NCBI RefSeq assembly: GCF_030272615.1
Contig: NC_081409.1
Location: 476,566,573-476,630,572 of the forward strand
DNA: 64,000 bases
Direction: 5' to 3'
DNA from: Cryptomeria japonica
Lineage: Eukaryota; Streptophyta; Pinopsida; Cupressales; Cupressaceae
This document shows, in pieces, positions 1-11,700 of this stretch. Every line of letters starts with the position of its first letter. The stretch's first letter is position 1. The translations under genes were made by a program, and so were the position numbers. The notes beneath the pieces were generated by a model that saw only the letters and a list, made by a program, of their open reading frames with translations, searched no databases and was not told where the DNA came from.

Positions 1-1020
1 GGGGGTGCATAAAACTCTGCTCTGGTTGTCTCAAAATCCAAAGGAGGACCCCAATCTTCTTTGTCCTTGTGTGTTCGGACATACATGGCAAAACCCTGAG
101 GCATACCTTGGGTCCGCCCATACTACCTCCACACACGAGTCAAGATAAACCTCTCAATAATATAGGGTGTCCAACCAATCAAATATATAGCTCGACAAAG
201 TCATGGTACCTCTACAACATCCTCCTACCAGACCTTGCAATCAATATAGGGTCTCCATGTCACACTGACCAGATCATCTAAGGCTCATCTCCAATACTCT
301 AGTTTCCCTAACATCGGTTAAGAAACTGCATAGTTCTATGCATGAATATAAGCTTGTCTTTGTGCTCATACTCAAACTACAACTGGCTGTGTCACCGCTA
401 TGTGCTCTCATGCCCATATATGTAATAAGGTGACTCCCACTAATAAATTAGCAGCCATGTCATATACCACCTTATACAAATTATGATAAAGGTAGGCCAA
501 TGTACAGATCCCTCAAGCATACCGAGTACCACATGTCACCATGCTCTCCATAATATGGCTCCACCCCACAACAAATCCATGAGATCTCCTATTCGAACAT
601 AGGAAACCTCCTACCAAACCAGCCAAGATAGAGGGCAAAGGCTAGTAGAACTCCACCATATACTCCCAAAGGATATCCAGCCCCTCAATCTCCTCATCTC
701 CAAAGATCCTATGCAAGGCATCTATCCCCCCCATCTCATGATGATCGTATTGAACCAACTCTCTAATCAAGGAGATGCTAAGAATCTTGTATACATCCTC
801 AAGTGTCACCATCATCTCTTCAATGGGCAAGTGGAATGTGTTGTGGTTGCTATACCACCTCTTAGCCAAAACCATCAGCAATCCTCTATTCATCCTATAC
901 TCAGGCATGAATAAAATGTGTGATAGTACGCAAGAGTCAATAATGGCTCTATATGCATCAATGAGATCTCCTCTCATCGAATCAATTGATCACATCAATC
1001 AATTATCTTGTCAACTCACT
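1..1020 (-). pseudogene. Antisense plant mobile domain (PMD) gene, copy C, exon 2 (runs off left edge)
   Basis: Read on the minus strand, one frame runs from about 1020 to position 1 with no frameshift but about eleven in-frame stops between 977 and 1. It holds PMD hallmarks also seen in the copy at 15867-18214: HNTFHL followed by EEMMVTLEDVYKIL, then LGKLEYWR, LDDL, TWRPY, and finally YGRTQGMPQGFAMY. PMD proteins (plant MAIN/MAIL1 family) act in silencing and gene regulation, and PMDs are also carried by transposons. The gene lies antisense to the LTR and polypurine tract on its right, so it sits between pol and the 3' LTR of a + strand element. The exon 2 acceptor was not firmly located. 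Stops such as TAG inside the VWR-YGR motif, where copy A has Gln, mark it as decayed. Confidence 0.8.
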
Positions 1021-1254
1021 TGAGATCTTATTCAATCTCTTCGAGCACCTATCAGTGATGCTCATCAATCATGACATCATGCAAGCAATCAAAATCTATC
1101 AAATCATCAATCCTTGAGTTTATATCATTGACTCTTATCAATCATGAGGTCAATGAAATTCAATCTATCATTTGATCAAGCAAAAACATCAAAGCAATTA
1201 AGAAATTGACATTTTCATCAATCAAAATTTGCAAAAACAAAAAAACAACTCTTT

Positions 1255-1535
1255 GTTTAAAATGCACCACAACAGTCTTTATATGCACTAAGACAAAATT
1301 TAAAAGCACAACATTATTTATCAAATGTGCTACTTAAATCATCAAAAGCGCTACAATCTAATCATATGCGCTAAAATCTAACCCATATCTAAAACATGAA
1401 AACCCTAAATCAAATGTGCTATAGTAAAAATCAAAAGCACTAAAACGCTCATAAAAAAATGCTACGATAAAAATCAAATGCACAACAAAAATGATCAAAA
1501 GTGCTACAAAAATTCAAATGCACTAAAAGAAGTAA
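1255..1535. repeat. Dispersed short motif array inside the copy C intron
   Basis: About a dozen degenerate copies of a roughly 15-20 nt AT-rich unit, each with a small core such as AGCGCTA, TGTGCTA, AGCACTA or TGCACTA after ATCAAA, are strung between exon 1 and exon 2 of the antisense PMD gene. The AGCGCT core is self-complementary. Spacing is irregular, so this is a diverged tandem or dispersed array rather than a microsatellite. Confidence 0.55.
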
Positions 1536-1628
1536 AAAATCTAAAAACTCGCAAAAAAAATTCAAAATCGAAAAAATCGCTCAAAAATATAAAAAAATTC
1601 AATCACAAGAGGTTAAAAATTGAATTAC

Positions 1629-1703
1629 TAGAGGTCCATATGCTTTTGGCTGCTGAAATCAACGAACCCTCTTGAATCAATGAGTGTGGTAAGGTGGCAC
1701 CAT
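1629..1703 (-). pseudogene. Exon 1 of antisense PMD gene, copy C
   Basis: ATG at 1703-1701 opens exactly 25 codons that end in CTA, followed by a GTAATT splice donor at 1628. The matching exons at 15867-15941 and 27514-27588 are also exactly 75 nt and end at a GT donor, and all three align without gaps (M.P at the start, H at codon 8, F at codon 10, R at codons 12 and 14). Codon 15 is TGA in all three. This copy has another TGA at codon 9. It belongs to the same transcription unit as exon 2 at 1-1020. Confidence 0.65.
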
Positions 1704-1786
1704 TTTCTCCAAGCTCTTCTTCTCTCAAAATACTCTATTCACTATAGACCAAATGTGCAAATGAGGTGGAGAGTTGACCCCAAGGG

Positions 1787-1794
1787 CTTATATA
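1787..1794 (-). promoter_or_regulatory. TATA box of antisense PMD gene, copy C
   Basis: TATATAAG on the minus strand lies about 90 bp upstream of the exon 1 ATG. The two other copies have TATATAAG or TATATATG about 80 bp upstream of their ATG, which supports a real promoter belonging to the antisense gene rather than to the LTR. Confidence 0.6.
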
Positions 1795-2095
1795 CCTAGT
1801 AGAGATGTAAGAGGGGTGTGAAACAATGAGGAATGTGTGGGGCATGCATGTGTGGTGTTCTCACATGAATTTTCACATAATCGCATTATTATATTGGGAG
1901 ATCAAATTTCAAATTTTCAAAAAAAAAAAATGAAAAATGAAAAAAATTTTAAAATTCAAAAAATCGTAAAAATAAAAAAATTTCTCAATTGATCTCCTGA
2001 TGGGGCATCCATTTGCAATCAAAAATTGAAATTTTCATTTGGGGCAATTGAATCAAATTTTTCTTTGAAACAACGTTTCAAAAACACATCGTCTC

Positions 2096-2109
2096 AAAGA
2101 GGGGCAAAA
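2096..2109 (+). other. Polypurine tract of gypsy element C
   Basis: AAAGAGGGGCAAAA directly precedes the TG start of an LTR. The same tract, AAAGAGGGGCAAA, precedes the LTR of element A on the opposite strand (14827-14839). It fixes the element as + strand with its 3' end to the right. Confidence 0.65.
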
Positions 2110-2896
2110 TGTATACACTTAAAAATTGGTTTGACAAAATTAATTAAATACATGTTATTTAATTAATGTCTAATGTCTAATTCCTCTATCTATAAATAAA
2201 TTTATATGATTCATGACATTTATTCTTCCTATCCTAAATCATTTCCACGTCATCTAACCAACTTGTCCTATCATGCCACATCAACATGTGTCTCACAAAT
2301 TAAATATTCTTAAATATTTAATTAATCAATTATCTTCAACCAATTGAACAAACTAAAAGGAAAACATGGCATTTGCAACAAATTGAGAAATTCAATGTTC
2401 CTAAATATTTAATTAATCAAATATCTTCAACAAATTTACAACCAATCAAGGACACTTGGCATTCTTCTTTCTTCTCCATCCTCCACATTTCATTTATTTC
2501 CCCTTAAGGAAACAAGATCTACTTTTCTCTCTAACCTCTTCATCTCCAGTCGTTCATTTTCTCAAATCACATCTTGACCATCCATCTTTTCCACCTAGGA
2601 CACGAGCCTTGGAAAATCTATAAATAAGCCCTCATTGGCACAAATCAAGAGCTAGCTAGAGTTTAGAAATATTATAGGAAGAATAGATCATTTTAGCAAT
2701 TAAGAATGTTAGCAATATTTTACCATTCTCATTCTCATTCTCATAGCATTATCATTAGCATAAATCAATATAGAAGCATTTTTACATCATGTAGATCTTA
2801 ATTTACACGTCATCTAGCTCATCATCATATAGTGTAGGAAGGATTTCCTTGCATTTGATTATAATCTCATTCTCTAGGTTGTCATTGTGAAAACCA
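2110..2896 (+). repeat. LTR C (probable 3' LTR of gypsy element)
   Basis: It starts with TGTATACACTTAAAAAT just after the polypurine tract and probably ends at GTGAAAACCA near 2896. Its start resembles LTR D at 5716 (TGTAGACACCTAAAAAT), and its end resembles the end of LTR D (GTGAAAACA), so C and D look like related subfamilies. The right boundary is inferred from that resemblance alone; no target-site duplication could be confirmed. Confidence 0.5.
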
Positions 2897-3479
2897 TGTG
2901 CATAAAATCTGAGAGCAAAAATTACTTGAAGAATCCTTAGAGATAGAGGACAATGAGACACTCTTAAGAAGGCTGAATTTGAATTTCATTTTCTTAATTT
3001 TTTTTCAACTTATAGTCTCATTAATGTGTTTTAGGATTTAATTTGATTGACACATAATTATGCACACACATACTTTCACTCATCCCAATGTAGCTTATCA
3101 AATTTGATTGTAATTGATCACCTTGAACACAAAAATATTTAAATTTAATACCTAATATGCTAAAAACATCTCATAATTATGTCATTTATTTACCTTAAAT
3201 CAAAATGTATTTTAAGCATCTAAAATTTTTAATCAAATAAATATTATACATAGGACACTTTAGGTGGTCTTTAGGCTTGTACTAAAGCCCCACTAAAATG
3301 AATATGGAGCAATATTGTTCACCTCCTTTTTCACTCTTAGATAAATGTGAGATAAATAAAATATTGTAAGAAATAAATGAAGAGGTTGGCATAACAAGTT
3401 TGGGGCGGCACGAGCAGGAAAGATGAAGAAAAAAGGTCATGGGGTCTAGCTTCATGTCAATTGCTTGAAAGTTCCAAAC
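2897..3479. other. AT-rich stretch without recognised feature
   Basis: No coherent reading frame, terminal repeat or RNA gene was recognised here on either strand. Confidence 0.4.
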
Positions 3480-4020
3480 AAGCCTTCTTCAACATACCCC
3501 TTTTGCTTCTACCAAGTCCTTCATTGTAAACTTTTTGGCCTATTTTTGTTTCAGATTACCAACAACATTTATACTAGTGTTAGTCACTAGCATATCATCA
3601 ATGCATGATAACAATAATACAAACTCACCATTGTCCAACACTTTGTAATAAACACATGGATTATATTCACACCTCATGAAGTGTTTTTCAGCCATGAAGG
3701 CATCAAACTTTAGGTAACACTATTATGAAGCTTCCTTGAGCCCATGCAAGATTCGTTTCAATCTGCAAACTAGACTCTCTTGTCCTTATTTCTCAAAACC
3801 TTTCGACTAGTGCATATATAAATCTTCTTCTAGATCATTATGTAAGAAGGCAATCTTTACATAAATTTGTTCTAATTTGAGATCATAAACAATTGCTAAT
3901 CCCAATATTGCCCAAATAGCAGTCATTCTCACACCATGTAAATAAAATTAATTAAAGTCAACACCCTTATCTTGGTTATTTCTTAAACATCCTATCATGG
4001 GGTATGTTGTTCTATTAATA
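3480..4020 (-). pseudogene. Decayed Ty1/copia reverse transcriptase fragment
   Basis: Minus-strand translation gives the order expected for a Copia reverse transcriptase: an AFLHNDLEEDLYM block, then VCRLKRILHGLKEAS, then a YNPCVYYKV block, and a LLSCIDDMLV block matching the family catalytic (Y/F)VDD motif with Cys-Ile in the first two positions. Several stops fall at conserved positions, so it is inactive. No LTRs for this element were found nearby. It is distinct from Copia-1, -2 and -3, whose motifs read differently. Confidence 0.75.
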
Positions 4021-5701
4021 TCATAATATTTTATGTATGTGAATGTTGAACTTATTCATCATTATTGTTTCAATAAATTATGACTTAGTTATCCAATAGA
4101 TGTACACCTCTTCATTAGGATGGTACTAGATGGGAATTTTTTTTCAAATTACAAAGATGTGTCTGAAATGGCCAATAGAATAAATCACTCTTTGACATAA
4201 GAAAATTAAATGTTAGGAGTGGGTGAGATAAACTCTACATTGATACATTTATCTACCCAAAGTCTGGTCAAGAGTTCTACAGGAATGCACTAGCATTAGG
4301 GATGAAAAGTGAATAATTATCTTAGTCAAATATCAATCGTTATACAAAAACTCTTCTCTAAATCACTATTTCGGATGAAAACTTAAAAAAGGAATAAAAT
4401 CTGAATAGGAAATATAGACAAATTAATGACACAACAATAAATAAAACTACTAGAGTATCAAAAATAGACAATAGAGCTCTTGTGATTACTTGAGATGGAT
4501 ACGTACTAGGAAAGAAAAATAAATACATTATATATATGAGGAGAGTAATAATAAATTAACCTACACAAAAGGAAGAAATTATTAAAAATTATAAAATATT
4601 TTTTTTAAAGAATATTGTAATTATGAAATGGTGGATCATTTTTAAATATCTTTGTTTTTATTTTATACTTATTTATTTATCTAAAACTTATAATGTTGAT
4701 GAGGGTGTATTTTTTATATGGTGTTTATTTTAAAAATATTAATTTAATAATTAATATTAATATTTTGACGTGTAAATGGTTGTCAAATTTAAGCTAAAAG
4801 GTAAAAGTTAACATTAACACATTCACGCCATTTCACTCGACCCCTTGTTCCCATTCTAGAATGCCTCTCAACATTAACAAGGAGTCAAGTCTTGCATATA
4901 AGTATAAAACTAAACTATCGTGTACTACGTTGATCACACAAGGATACTAAGGATGCTATGCCACTACAAGGGATATAAAAATAACCAAACAAAAAAATCT
5001 ACATATATAATGTTGATAATACAACTCTAGATCTTGCATTTCTAGGGAGAATACGTGAAATACATATTTTGAAGCTTTATTATGAGAAACACGTCCTTTG
5101 AAAAATATAAGCAGACTTTCCATAAGAATATTAGAATCAAATTTCTTTCAAATCTTAACTCTAAATTTTGTTCATAATATAAAAATTATATGCTTACTGA
5201 CTTTCTACCATAAGAAAATTTCTTCTAAAACAACTCATCTTAAGGTGGCTTTCCAAGCCAAAATTGATGCATGAGAGATCTTTTCCATGTGATATTTTGC
5301 TTCTTAGGAAATATCCATACCTTAAGCATCATTCCCCCCATCACTATGATACATAGAATAAAATTGTGTACTTTAGACTTAACCATGAAAACCACACTCA
5401 AAGTACCAATAAAATATATTTATTACATATATGATAGAATACACAATAATAATTAGTTCTTCCTAATATTATAATCTTATATCTAGTTATCATTCATATT
5501 ATTGGTCACCTATAAACTATTGAATAGCTACCATGCTTCATTCCATTTATACTTTCATTTGATCAAATTTTTAGGTTGTACACAACTTATCAACATCACA
5601 AAATATTTATAGAAAGAAAATAATTAAATAATTAAATATATGCATATATTTCTTGAAGGTGATGAGAACCAAAGTACTATTAGGTGATTAAATTGATCTC
5701 T
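4021..5701. other. AT-rich stretch without recognised feature
   Basis: No coherent long frame was found. It probably contains old retroelement debris, ending with the 3' non-coding part of whatever element owned the polypurine tract at 5702. Confidence 0.4.
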
Positions 5702-5715
5702 AAGGGGGGACAAAC
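5702..5715 (+). other. Polypurine tract preceding LTR D
   Basis: AAGGGGGGACAAAC immediately precedes TGTAGACACC, the typical arrangement at the left edge of a gypsy 3' LTR. Confidence 0.5.
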
Positions 5716-6770
5716 TGTAGACACCTAAAAATGTCTCATCACTAACATGCTAATTGTTCATCCTTAATTAATTAAATAATTCCTTAATTATTTAATTAAT
5801 CTAATTAATTCTTCTAAACCAACTTAATCGCCACGTTTCATCATTTCAACATACTAATTGTTCAATTTCTATCTTAATCAATTTAATCATTTAACATTTT
5901 CCTTAAATTAATTAAATATTTATTATTTAATTAATTACGAATTAATACCTTCAATTAAATAATCTTTATTATTTAATTAAATTCAATTTCTCATAGTTAA
6001 ATAATTTCTTTAAATTATTTAATTACCTAATTTATTCTTCAAATTCAAATTTCAAATCTTTAAATTCAAATATTCTTCAAATTCAAATCCAAATCTTAAA
6101 TTCTAATTTTATCCAAGTTCAAATGCATGTGCATTTCAATTTCACTTTTCGAAAATATAAATTCAATTCAAAAAGCAAATTAAATTGAATTTCAAAATAA
6201 AAAATCCTACAGCACATGCTAAAATCATAACTGATCAATCAATTATGTTAACTTGGTTAACTCCTCAATCACCTTTTTCAACTCCTAATCAACTTTTTCT
6301 AACATGCAATCAGATTAGTCATCTCCCTAGTTAACGATGTTAACTAATCAATCTATCTAGTCATCTATTCAATCTACTCACTTAACAACTCAATCAATTG
6401 AGCTATCTAATCAATCAATCTAGTTCAACTATCAATCAGCTTTTTAGCTCATTTTAGTTCCACCTCTCAACCAATCTTCTCCAAAAAACTATAAATTGAG
6501 CATCAAATCTTCATTTTCAACAATCATGAACTTCGAATCTTTGTGTCATTTTGTAGGTTAGCAACACAATATCTAAGAGCCAACATTACTCAAGGAAGAG
6601 AAGAAAAATGAAAGCTATGTTACAAATAGGGAGTTTTTCATTTGATTGATTCTTTAATTTGCATGCTTTTATTGATGTTTATGTTTAGAATTGCTTAATT
6701 AGTTGAGTTTTTTTGTGATTTCCCTTACCCTAATTAGCTTTATTCAATGATGATTTTAATCGTGAAAACA
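5716..6770 (+). repeat. LTR D (gypsy-type)
   Basis: It begins TGTAGACACCTAAAAAT after a polypurine tract and ends ...GTGAAAACA directly before TGGCGAACCC, a possible primer binding site. The first 300 bp is rich in TTAATTAA/ATTTAATT runs. Having a polypurine tract on its left and a primer-binding-like site on its right would fit two elements sharing one LTR, or a 5' LTR preceded by unrelated sequence. Confidence 0.5.
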
Positions 6771-6771
6771 A

Positions 6772-6781
6772 TGGCGAACCC
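6772..6781 (+). other. Candidate primer binding site after LTR D
   Basis: TGGCGAACCC starts two bases after the LTR D terminal CA. The TGG start is what a tRNA 3' CCA end requires. The specific tRNA was not identified. Confidence 0.3.
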
Positions 6782-7484
6782 GATGTGAATCAACAACTCT
6801 TGATCTTTTCACGTGTTTTTGTGTTTTTGGTAGGTTTTTTGTACGAATTATTGCAGGGACATAATAATTTTGCATTCATATATGTAGAATTTTGCATGCA
6901 TCTATGCAAAATTTCACATCCATCCTGAAACCATTTCACATTTGTTTACTTACCATGTTGCATACCTTTGATGAGTATTTCACATTTGTTTTAAGGTAAA
7001 AGAAGAGGAAGTTTTTTAAGCATTTTCATTCATCTCTCTAATGCCTTTCTGAATCAAAATAAATTTTCCCATTCTGCAGGTTTGCGTGTTAATTTATAGT
7101 TTTTCTTTAAAATGCACTTAACCCATGGCATGCAAAGAGAGATTCAGAATTTCAAGATATAAAAGGTGGTTTGAATAGAGAAGGCAACAAACATATTTCT
7201 AGATAATCCTAAAGGCAGAAAGGAAATTCATTGAACTAGAATTGCAAATTGCCTATTTCAAATATCAAAGACGTGTCCAGACTCACATAATGAAGTATGG
7301 CATGATAAAAGTGTTGTCGTCGATTTCAGCAGGACTGAATTCATGAGATAGCCCTATGAAACTTTTATGTTTCGTATCTCATGTACTCTAAGATTTGCCA
7401 ACTTACCTCATAAATCATGTCGTTTTTGTGTTTTAGTTAAGTGTCTTTTTTCTTTTTTGAGTTGGCTTTTATTTTATCTTTTTC
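6782..7484. other. Untranslated leader between LTR D and the palindrome array
   Basis: No reading frame or repeat was recognised; T-rich. Confidence 0.4.
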
Positions 7485-8625
7485 ATGCAGGTCGGATTTT
7501 AAAATCCGAACTGCATATTTGATTCCTTTGTCTTGCACATTGGGTTTTAAAACCTGAAGTGAAAGATCTTTGCCTTTTTCAAGTGCAAGTCAGATTTTAA
7601 AAACCGACCTACAAGTCTACCTTGTGTGCAGGTCAAGTTTTAAAACCCAGCCTGCAAGTCCTTCCCACTAAAGCTGCAGATCGGGTTTTAAAATAGATCG
7701 GGTTTTAAAACCCGACCTGCAAATCCTTTCAAGAGTGAATCAGGTTTTAACTTATGACCTAAAGAGCATGGTGGTTAACCTTAAGTGCATTAATTGCACT
7801 TCTAATTGACTTTTAAAACATAATTTTAGGTTTTCATTAGGCATTTTTAAATCAATACTTTGAATTCTAAGCCTTGTAGGCGGGTTTTGATTGAAGACGT
7901 GTGTTTGACTTCCTGGATCTCACTTTAGCTTGTGTTTTCTTCAATTTCTTGTTCAATCAGGTATTTATTCATCATTTCTTTGTGCTTTTCATGGGCTAGG
8001 GTTTATTGTCACCATGTTTTAGTTTTCCATTCTACTCTAGCTGTCGTTTTGGCTCGGTGATGTGTGTTTTTTCCATATGCATGTCGGCTTGTAAAACTGA
8101 CATGCATATCTTGTTTTTCCCAAGTCACACAACAGGTTTTAAAGCCCAAAATGAAACCAAAACCTACCCATGGGGCACATTGGGTTTCCGAACTCCACAT
8201 GCCTTGGCTACTTCTTTGACTTGTCTAACATGTTGGGATTTAAATCCCGACATGGGTAACATGTTTAACATGTCAAGATTTAAATCCCAACATGAAGGTT
8301 TGCCCTACACTTCGGGCATGTCGAACCCGACATGCCTTTTGCTTGCCTAAAGATGCAAGTCAAAAAATAAAACCCACCCTCCAAGTCGACCTAGCCATAT
8401 GGACGCTAGTCGGGTTTTATTTTCCAACCTGCAACCTTTATTCTTTCCAATTGCAGGTCTGGTTTAAAAACCTGACCCGCAGTTCCATGTCTTACCCCAA
8501 GTGCATATCAGGTTTTAAAATCTGATATGCTCTCCCACTTGAGATAACATGCATATCAAGTTTTAAAACCCGGTATGCAGGTTAAGGCCTTCCAAGTGCA
8601 GGTCAAGCTTTAAAACCCGACCTGC
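7485..8625. repeat. Array of diverged quasi-palindromes (about 12 clear units plus weaker ones)
   Basis: The idealised unit is a 10-nt arm GCAGGTCGGG, a core TTTTAAAA and the complementary arm. Clear units lie at 7485-7516, 7536-7561, 7628-7655, 7695-7718, 8075-8109, 8229-8254, 8269-8294, 8315-8336, 8453-8480, 8503-8530, 8551-8578 and 8598-8625. Weaker ones lie near 7585, 7735, 8125, 8173, 8354 and 8405. Three variant families exist: GCAGGTC arms, GCATATC arms and CATGTCGGG arms with an ATTTAAAT core. Both arms changed together in the variants. The array sits just upstream of reading frame X1 (ATG at 8758). Function unknown. Confidence 0.85.
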
Positions 8626-8757
8626 TGATTTTCCTACTTTTTTCTTCCTAAGGTATTTTGTCTTCTGGTTTTTCATTTTGATCAACAAGAATGTAACTCT
8701 GGTGATGTTGATTCTCTAAACACTGATCTTTGGTGTTCAAATGCAGTCTTTTGACAA

Positions 8758-11700
8758 ATGTCTGAACCCTCTCTGAGCAAATCAACAGGGAAGAAGATGA
8801 AGTATAGGTATGATAAGTACTTGAATATGTTCCCGGAGAGCTTCATCAAACCAAATGTGGAGCAGATCCAAGACAATGAAATAGGGCATGTTGATATGAA
8901 GGAATTTTTGAAAAGGGTTGAGAAGGCTCCCTCCAAGATGACCCATCTTATAGCAAGTGAGATAGATAAATATGCATATTTTCCAGTGGTAGCGTATGAT
9001 CCCGATTTTGTACTGGCAGTAGTAGAACACTTTGACCCTAGCACAAGACAAGTCAAAGATGCTGACAGGAATATGGTCATTCATTTAGACAGTGAGTATT
9101 TCAACAATGTTTTCAAGGGTTCCTACAAAGAGGAGGTTGTGGATATTACACTTGGTAGTGCACAAAATTATTATGAGGAGAATGAAGACAAGTGTAAGAA
9201 TACAATCAACAATGTTTTCTTGCAAAGTGCTCGAAACTCTCAAACATCTTGATGGCCAAGGTTCTTTCCTCGAAGTGATTTCACTAAGGAATATAATGAC
9301 ATTGTCATGAATAAAGGGGCTTCCAAATTCTCATTATTTTCAGACGTGGATGTGATGGTACATGAACATCATCAGAAAAGGGAATGACAAGATAGAGTGG
9401 TGGGATAAAATTAGTGATGTGATTTGTGAACAAATAAAGGAAGTCAGAAATAGGTACTTGAATTTATACATGAATTCCTACCTAGTGTATGCAGCCTCCT
9501 CAATGAGGCAATTTCTAGGACTATCTACAAAGGATGATAGAAGGAAAACCCTAGTGTGGGATTATTACTCGCAGCTGACTATCGCCAATTGGAGAAGTCA
9601 TTTCCGAAGGGTTAATGATAATTTCTTTACTGTATGGAAGTGCTTTTTTGATAAGGAATTGCAGAAAAAGAGACTTTTAGATACAACATATAATAAATTT
9701 TGTGAGTATGGATGTGTTTTCTTGCAATTTCCTACATTCACATACATTTGTGTAAGTTGCTTCACTGGTGAACCCTTTATACTTCCAAGGTATCCATCTG
9801 ACAAGATCATTGTAATGAAGTTGTACCATCAGTTCGTATATGTACATGACAAATGCTCTTCCTCACATGACACTGGTAGATATTTAGTGACAACTACCCC
9901 CAAAGCCAAGAACATGGAAGAGGAAATGTAGTGGGCTACAATGAAAAGATTCAAAAACCGCAATAACTTTGATTTTTGTGAAATGAAGATTAAGATGCAT
10001 AGGAATTATGTACATGTGCACCAACTAGAAGATGTCTCGGTGGATTGTAGAGATGAGGAAGATGTGAGGAGAATTGATTTCAGTTGTCTCACACTTGAGC
10101 AGATTGTAAATTTGAATTTGGCCAAGATTCCAAATACATGGGAAGATACTTCTGATGATATTGTGGATCCCCTCTATTTCAAGAACAATATTGCTAATAC
10201 TCCCCTTCCTCTTATTCAGTGGTCATAGAAATAAACCAAATCTATTTCTGTGAGATTTGCTCCCATCATGGCAAATAACAATGTGTGGTTGTTGAAGAAA
10301 GGTATAAGAATGAAGCAACTCCCTGTGAGTTTTGGCGATGAGGAAGATGATGAAGGTCTTATGGGTAAGACTTCTAAAATGAGAACCAAGAATAAATAGG
10401 ACTTACAGGAGCCACCACTAATTTCATCTCCCAATTCAAAAGGGAAAGGGCCAAAGAAAGGAGAATATTCTCAAGCTGCACAGGAAGAAGTTTCTAAGGA
10501 ACCAACTTATCAAGAACTATAAAAAGATCAAGAAGAGGGAGAAATACCGCATGAAGAAGAGATGCATGATGTAGGGGAATCAATTGCATTGTTAATTTCT
10601 ACCACATCAGCAACAACACGGGTTCCTTCTTCAACTCAGGTAACCATTCATTCTATTGAGTCTGACTTAGAAGAGGAACAGGAAGAACGGGAATATGAGG
10701 GATTGGACATTGTCAAGTCACAAGGACAAGATTATCAAGAGTTTGTGACACTATAAATTCTTCCTCATTTTGATGATGTACCTATGCCTACGATTGATTC
10801 TTAAATCTTAGACTTTACAGAAGCAATGGTGCAAGTTTCTCAACAACAAACAATGACACTTCCTTCAGTCCTTGTTACTATAGAATCTCCACCACTTGTT
10901 TCAATTGTTAATGCTATAGAAGCTCCACCACTAGTTTCCACCACTGTTACAATAGAAACTTTATCTCAAGCCCCTAATGTTGTCATTACAACTACCCTTT
11001 TACTAGCATCTCAAACTTTTGAAACTACAAGTTAGACCACATCATAAGTGCTAGTAACTACACAGGTCAGTACCACAACTCCAACAACCAAATCAGATCT
11101 TCCTCCATGGTTGAATATTGTGGCACCTAAGAGAAATAAATAGGCAATCTCACCGGATGATTTTGATTTTGGTCAATTAGGTCCTATGAAACTAAAAGTC
11201 ACCAAGAAGCCTGAGACTATTTCTAGAGTCATGCTTGATCCAGTGAGCAAAAGAAAATATTATGAACTCTTGGTGCCATCCTCAGACAAAAACAAGGATC
11301 AGATTTAACCTGCACATTATATTGTGTAAACTATGGAACTTGGTGTGGAAACACATGAGAGTGTTAAGAAAGACTCTCAATCTACCTTGAATTCCCTCAT
11401 GCGTAAGATTGATTAGGGAAGGGTTGAAAAGATTGAATGGAAGCAAAAATGTGAACAATTGACTGGCGTACTTCATAAATTTATGCAGTCATCACAAGAA
11501 TCCCAGCCAATAGTTTCTTCAGTTGACATAGATGCACTCAAGAAAGTACATCAGGTGGGTGTACAAGGGGTAGAATAATGGAGGAATGGATTGATTACTT
11601 GAAGTAAGAAGGGTCACATCTCCTCGATTGTGCAGTCAAGCTTTTGATGGATTTTGAGAATGCACAAGTGTAGGTCCAGGGTGTAAAACATTTATTATCC

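Noticed and set aside
69-281. A 70-codon + strand frame at the left edge
   Set aside because: It is the reverse of the minus-strand PMD sequence, which has clear family motifs.
5740-6010. Runs of TTAATTAA/ATTTAATT as possible MITE or satellite
   Set aside because: No terminal inverted repeats or target duplication; it lies within LTR D and looks like simple AT-rich sequence.
8006-8525. Open frames of 60-114 codons on both strands
   Set aside because: They run through the palindrome array, and their peptide repeats simply reflect the repeated DNA.
7485-8625. Regularly recurring palindromes suggested a CRISPR-like repeat array
   Set aside because: Spacing and unit sequence vary, arms are in several families, there are no cas genes, and the context is a plant retroelement.
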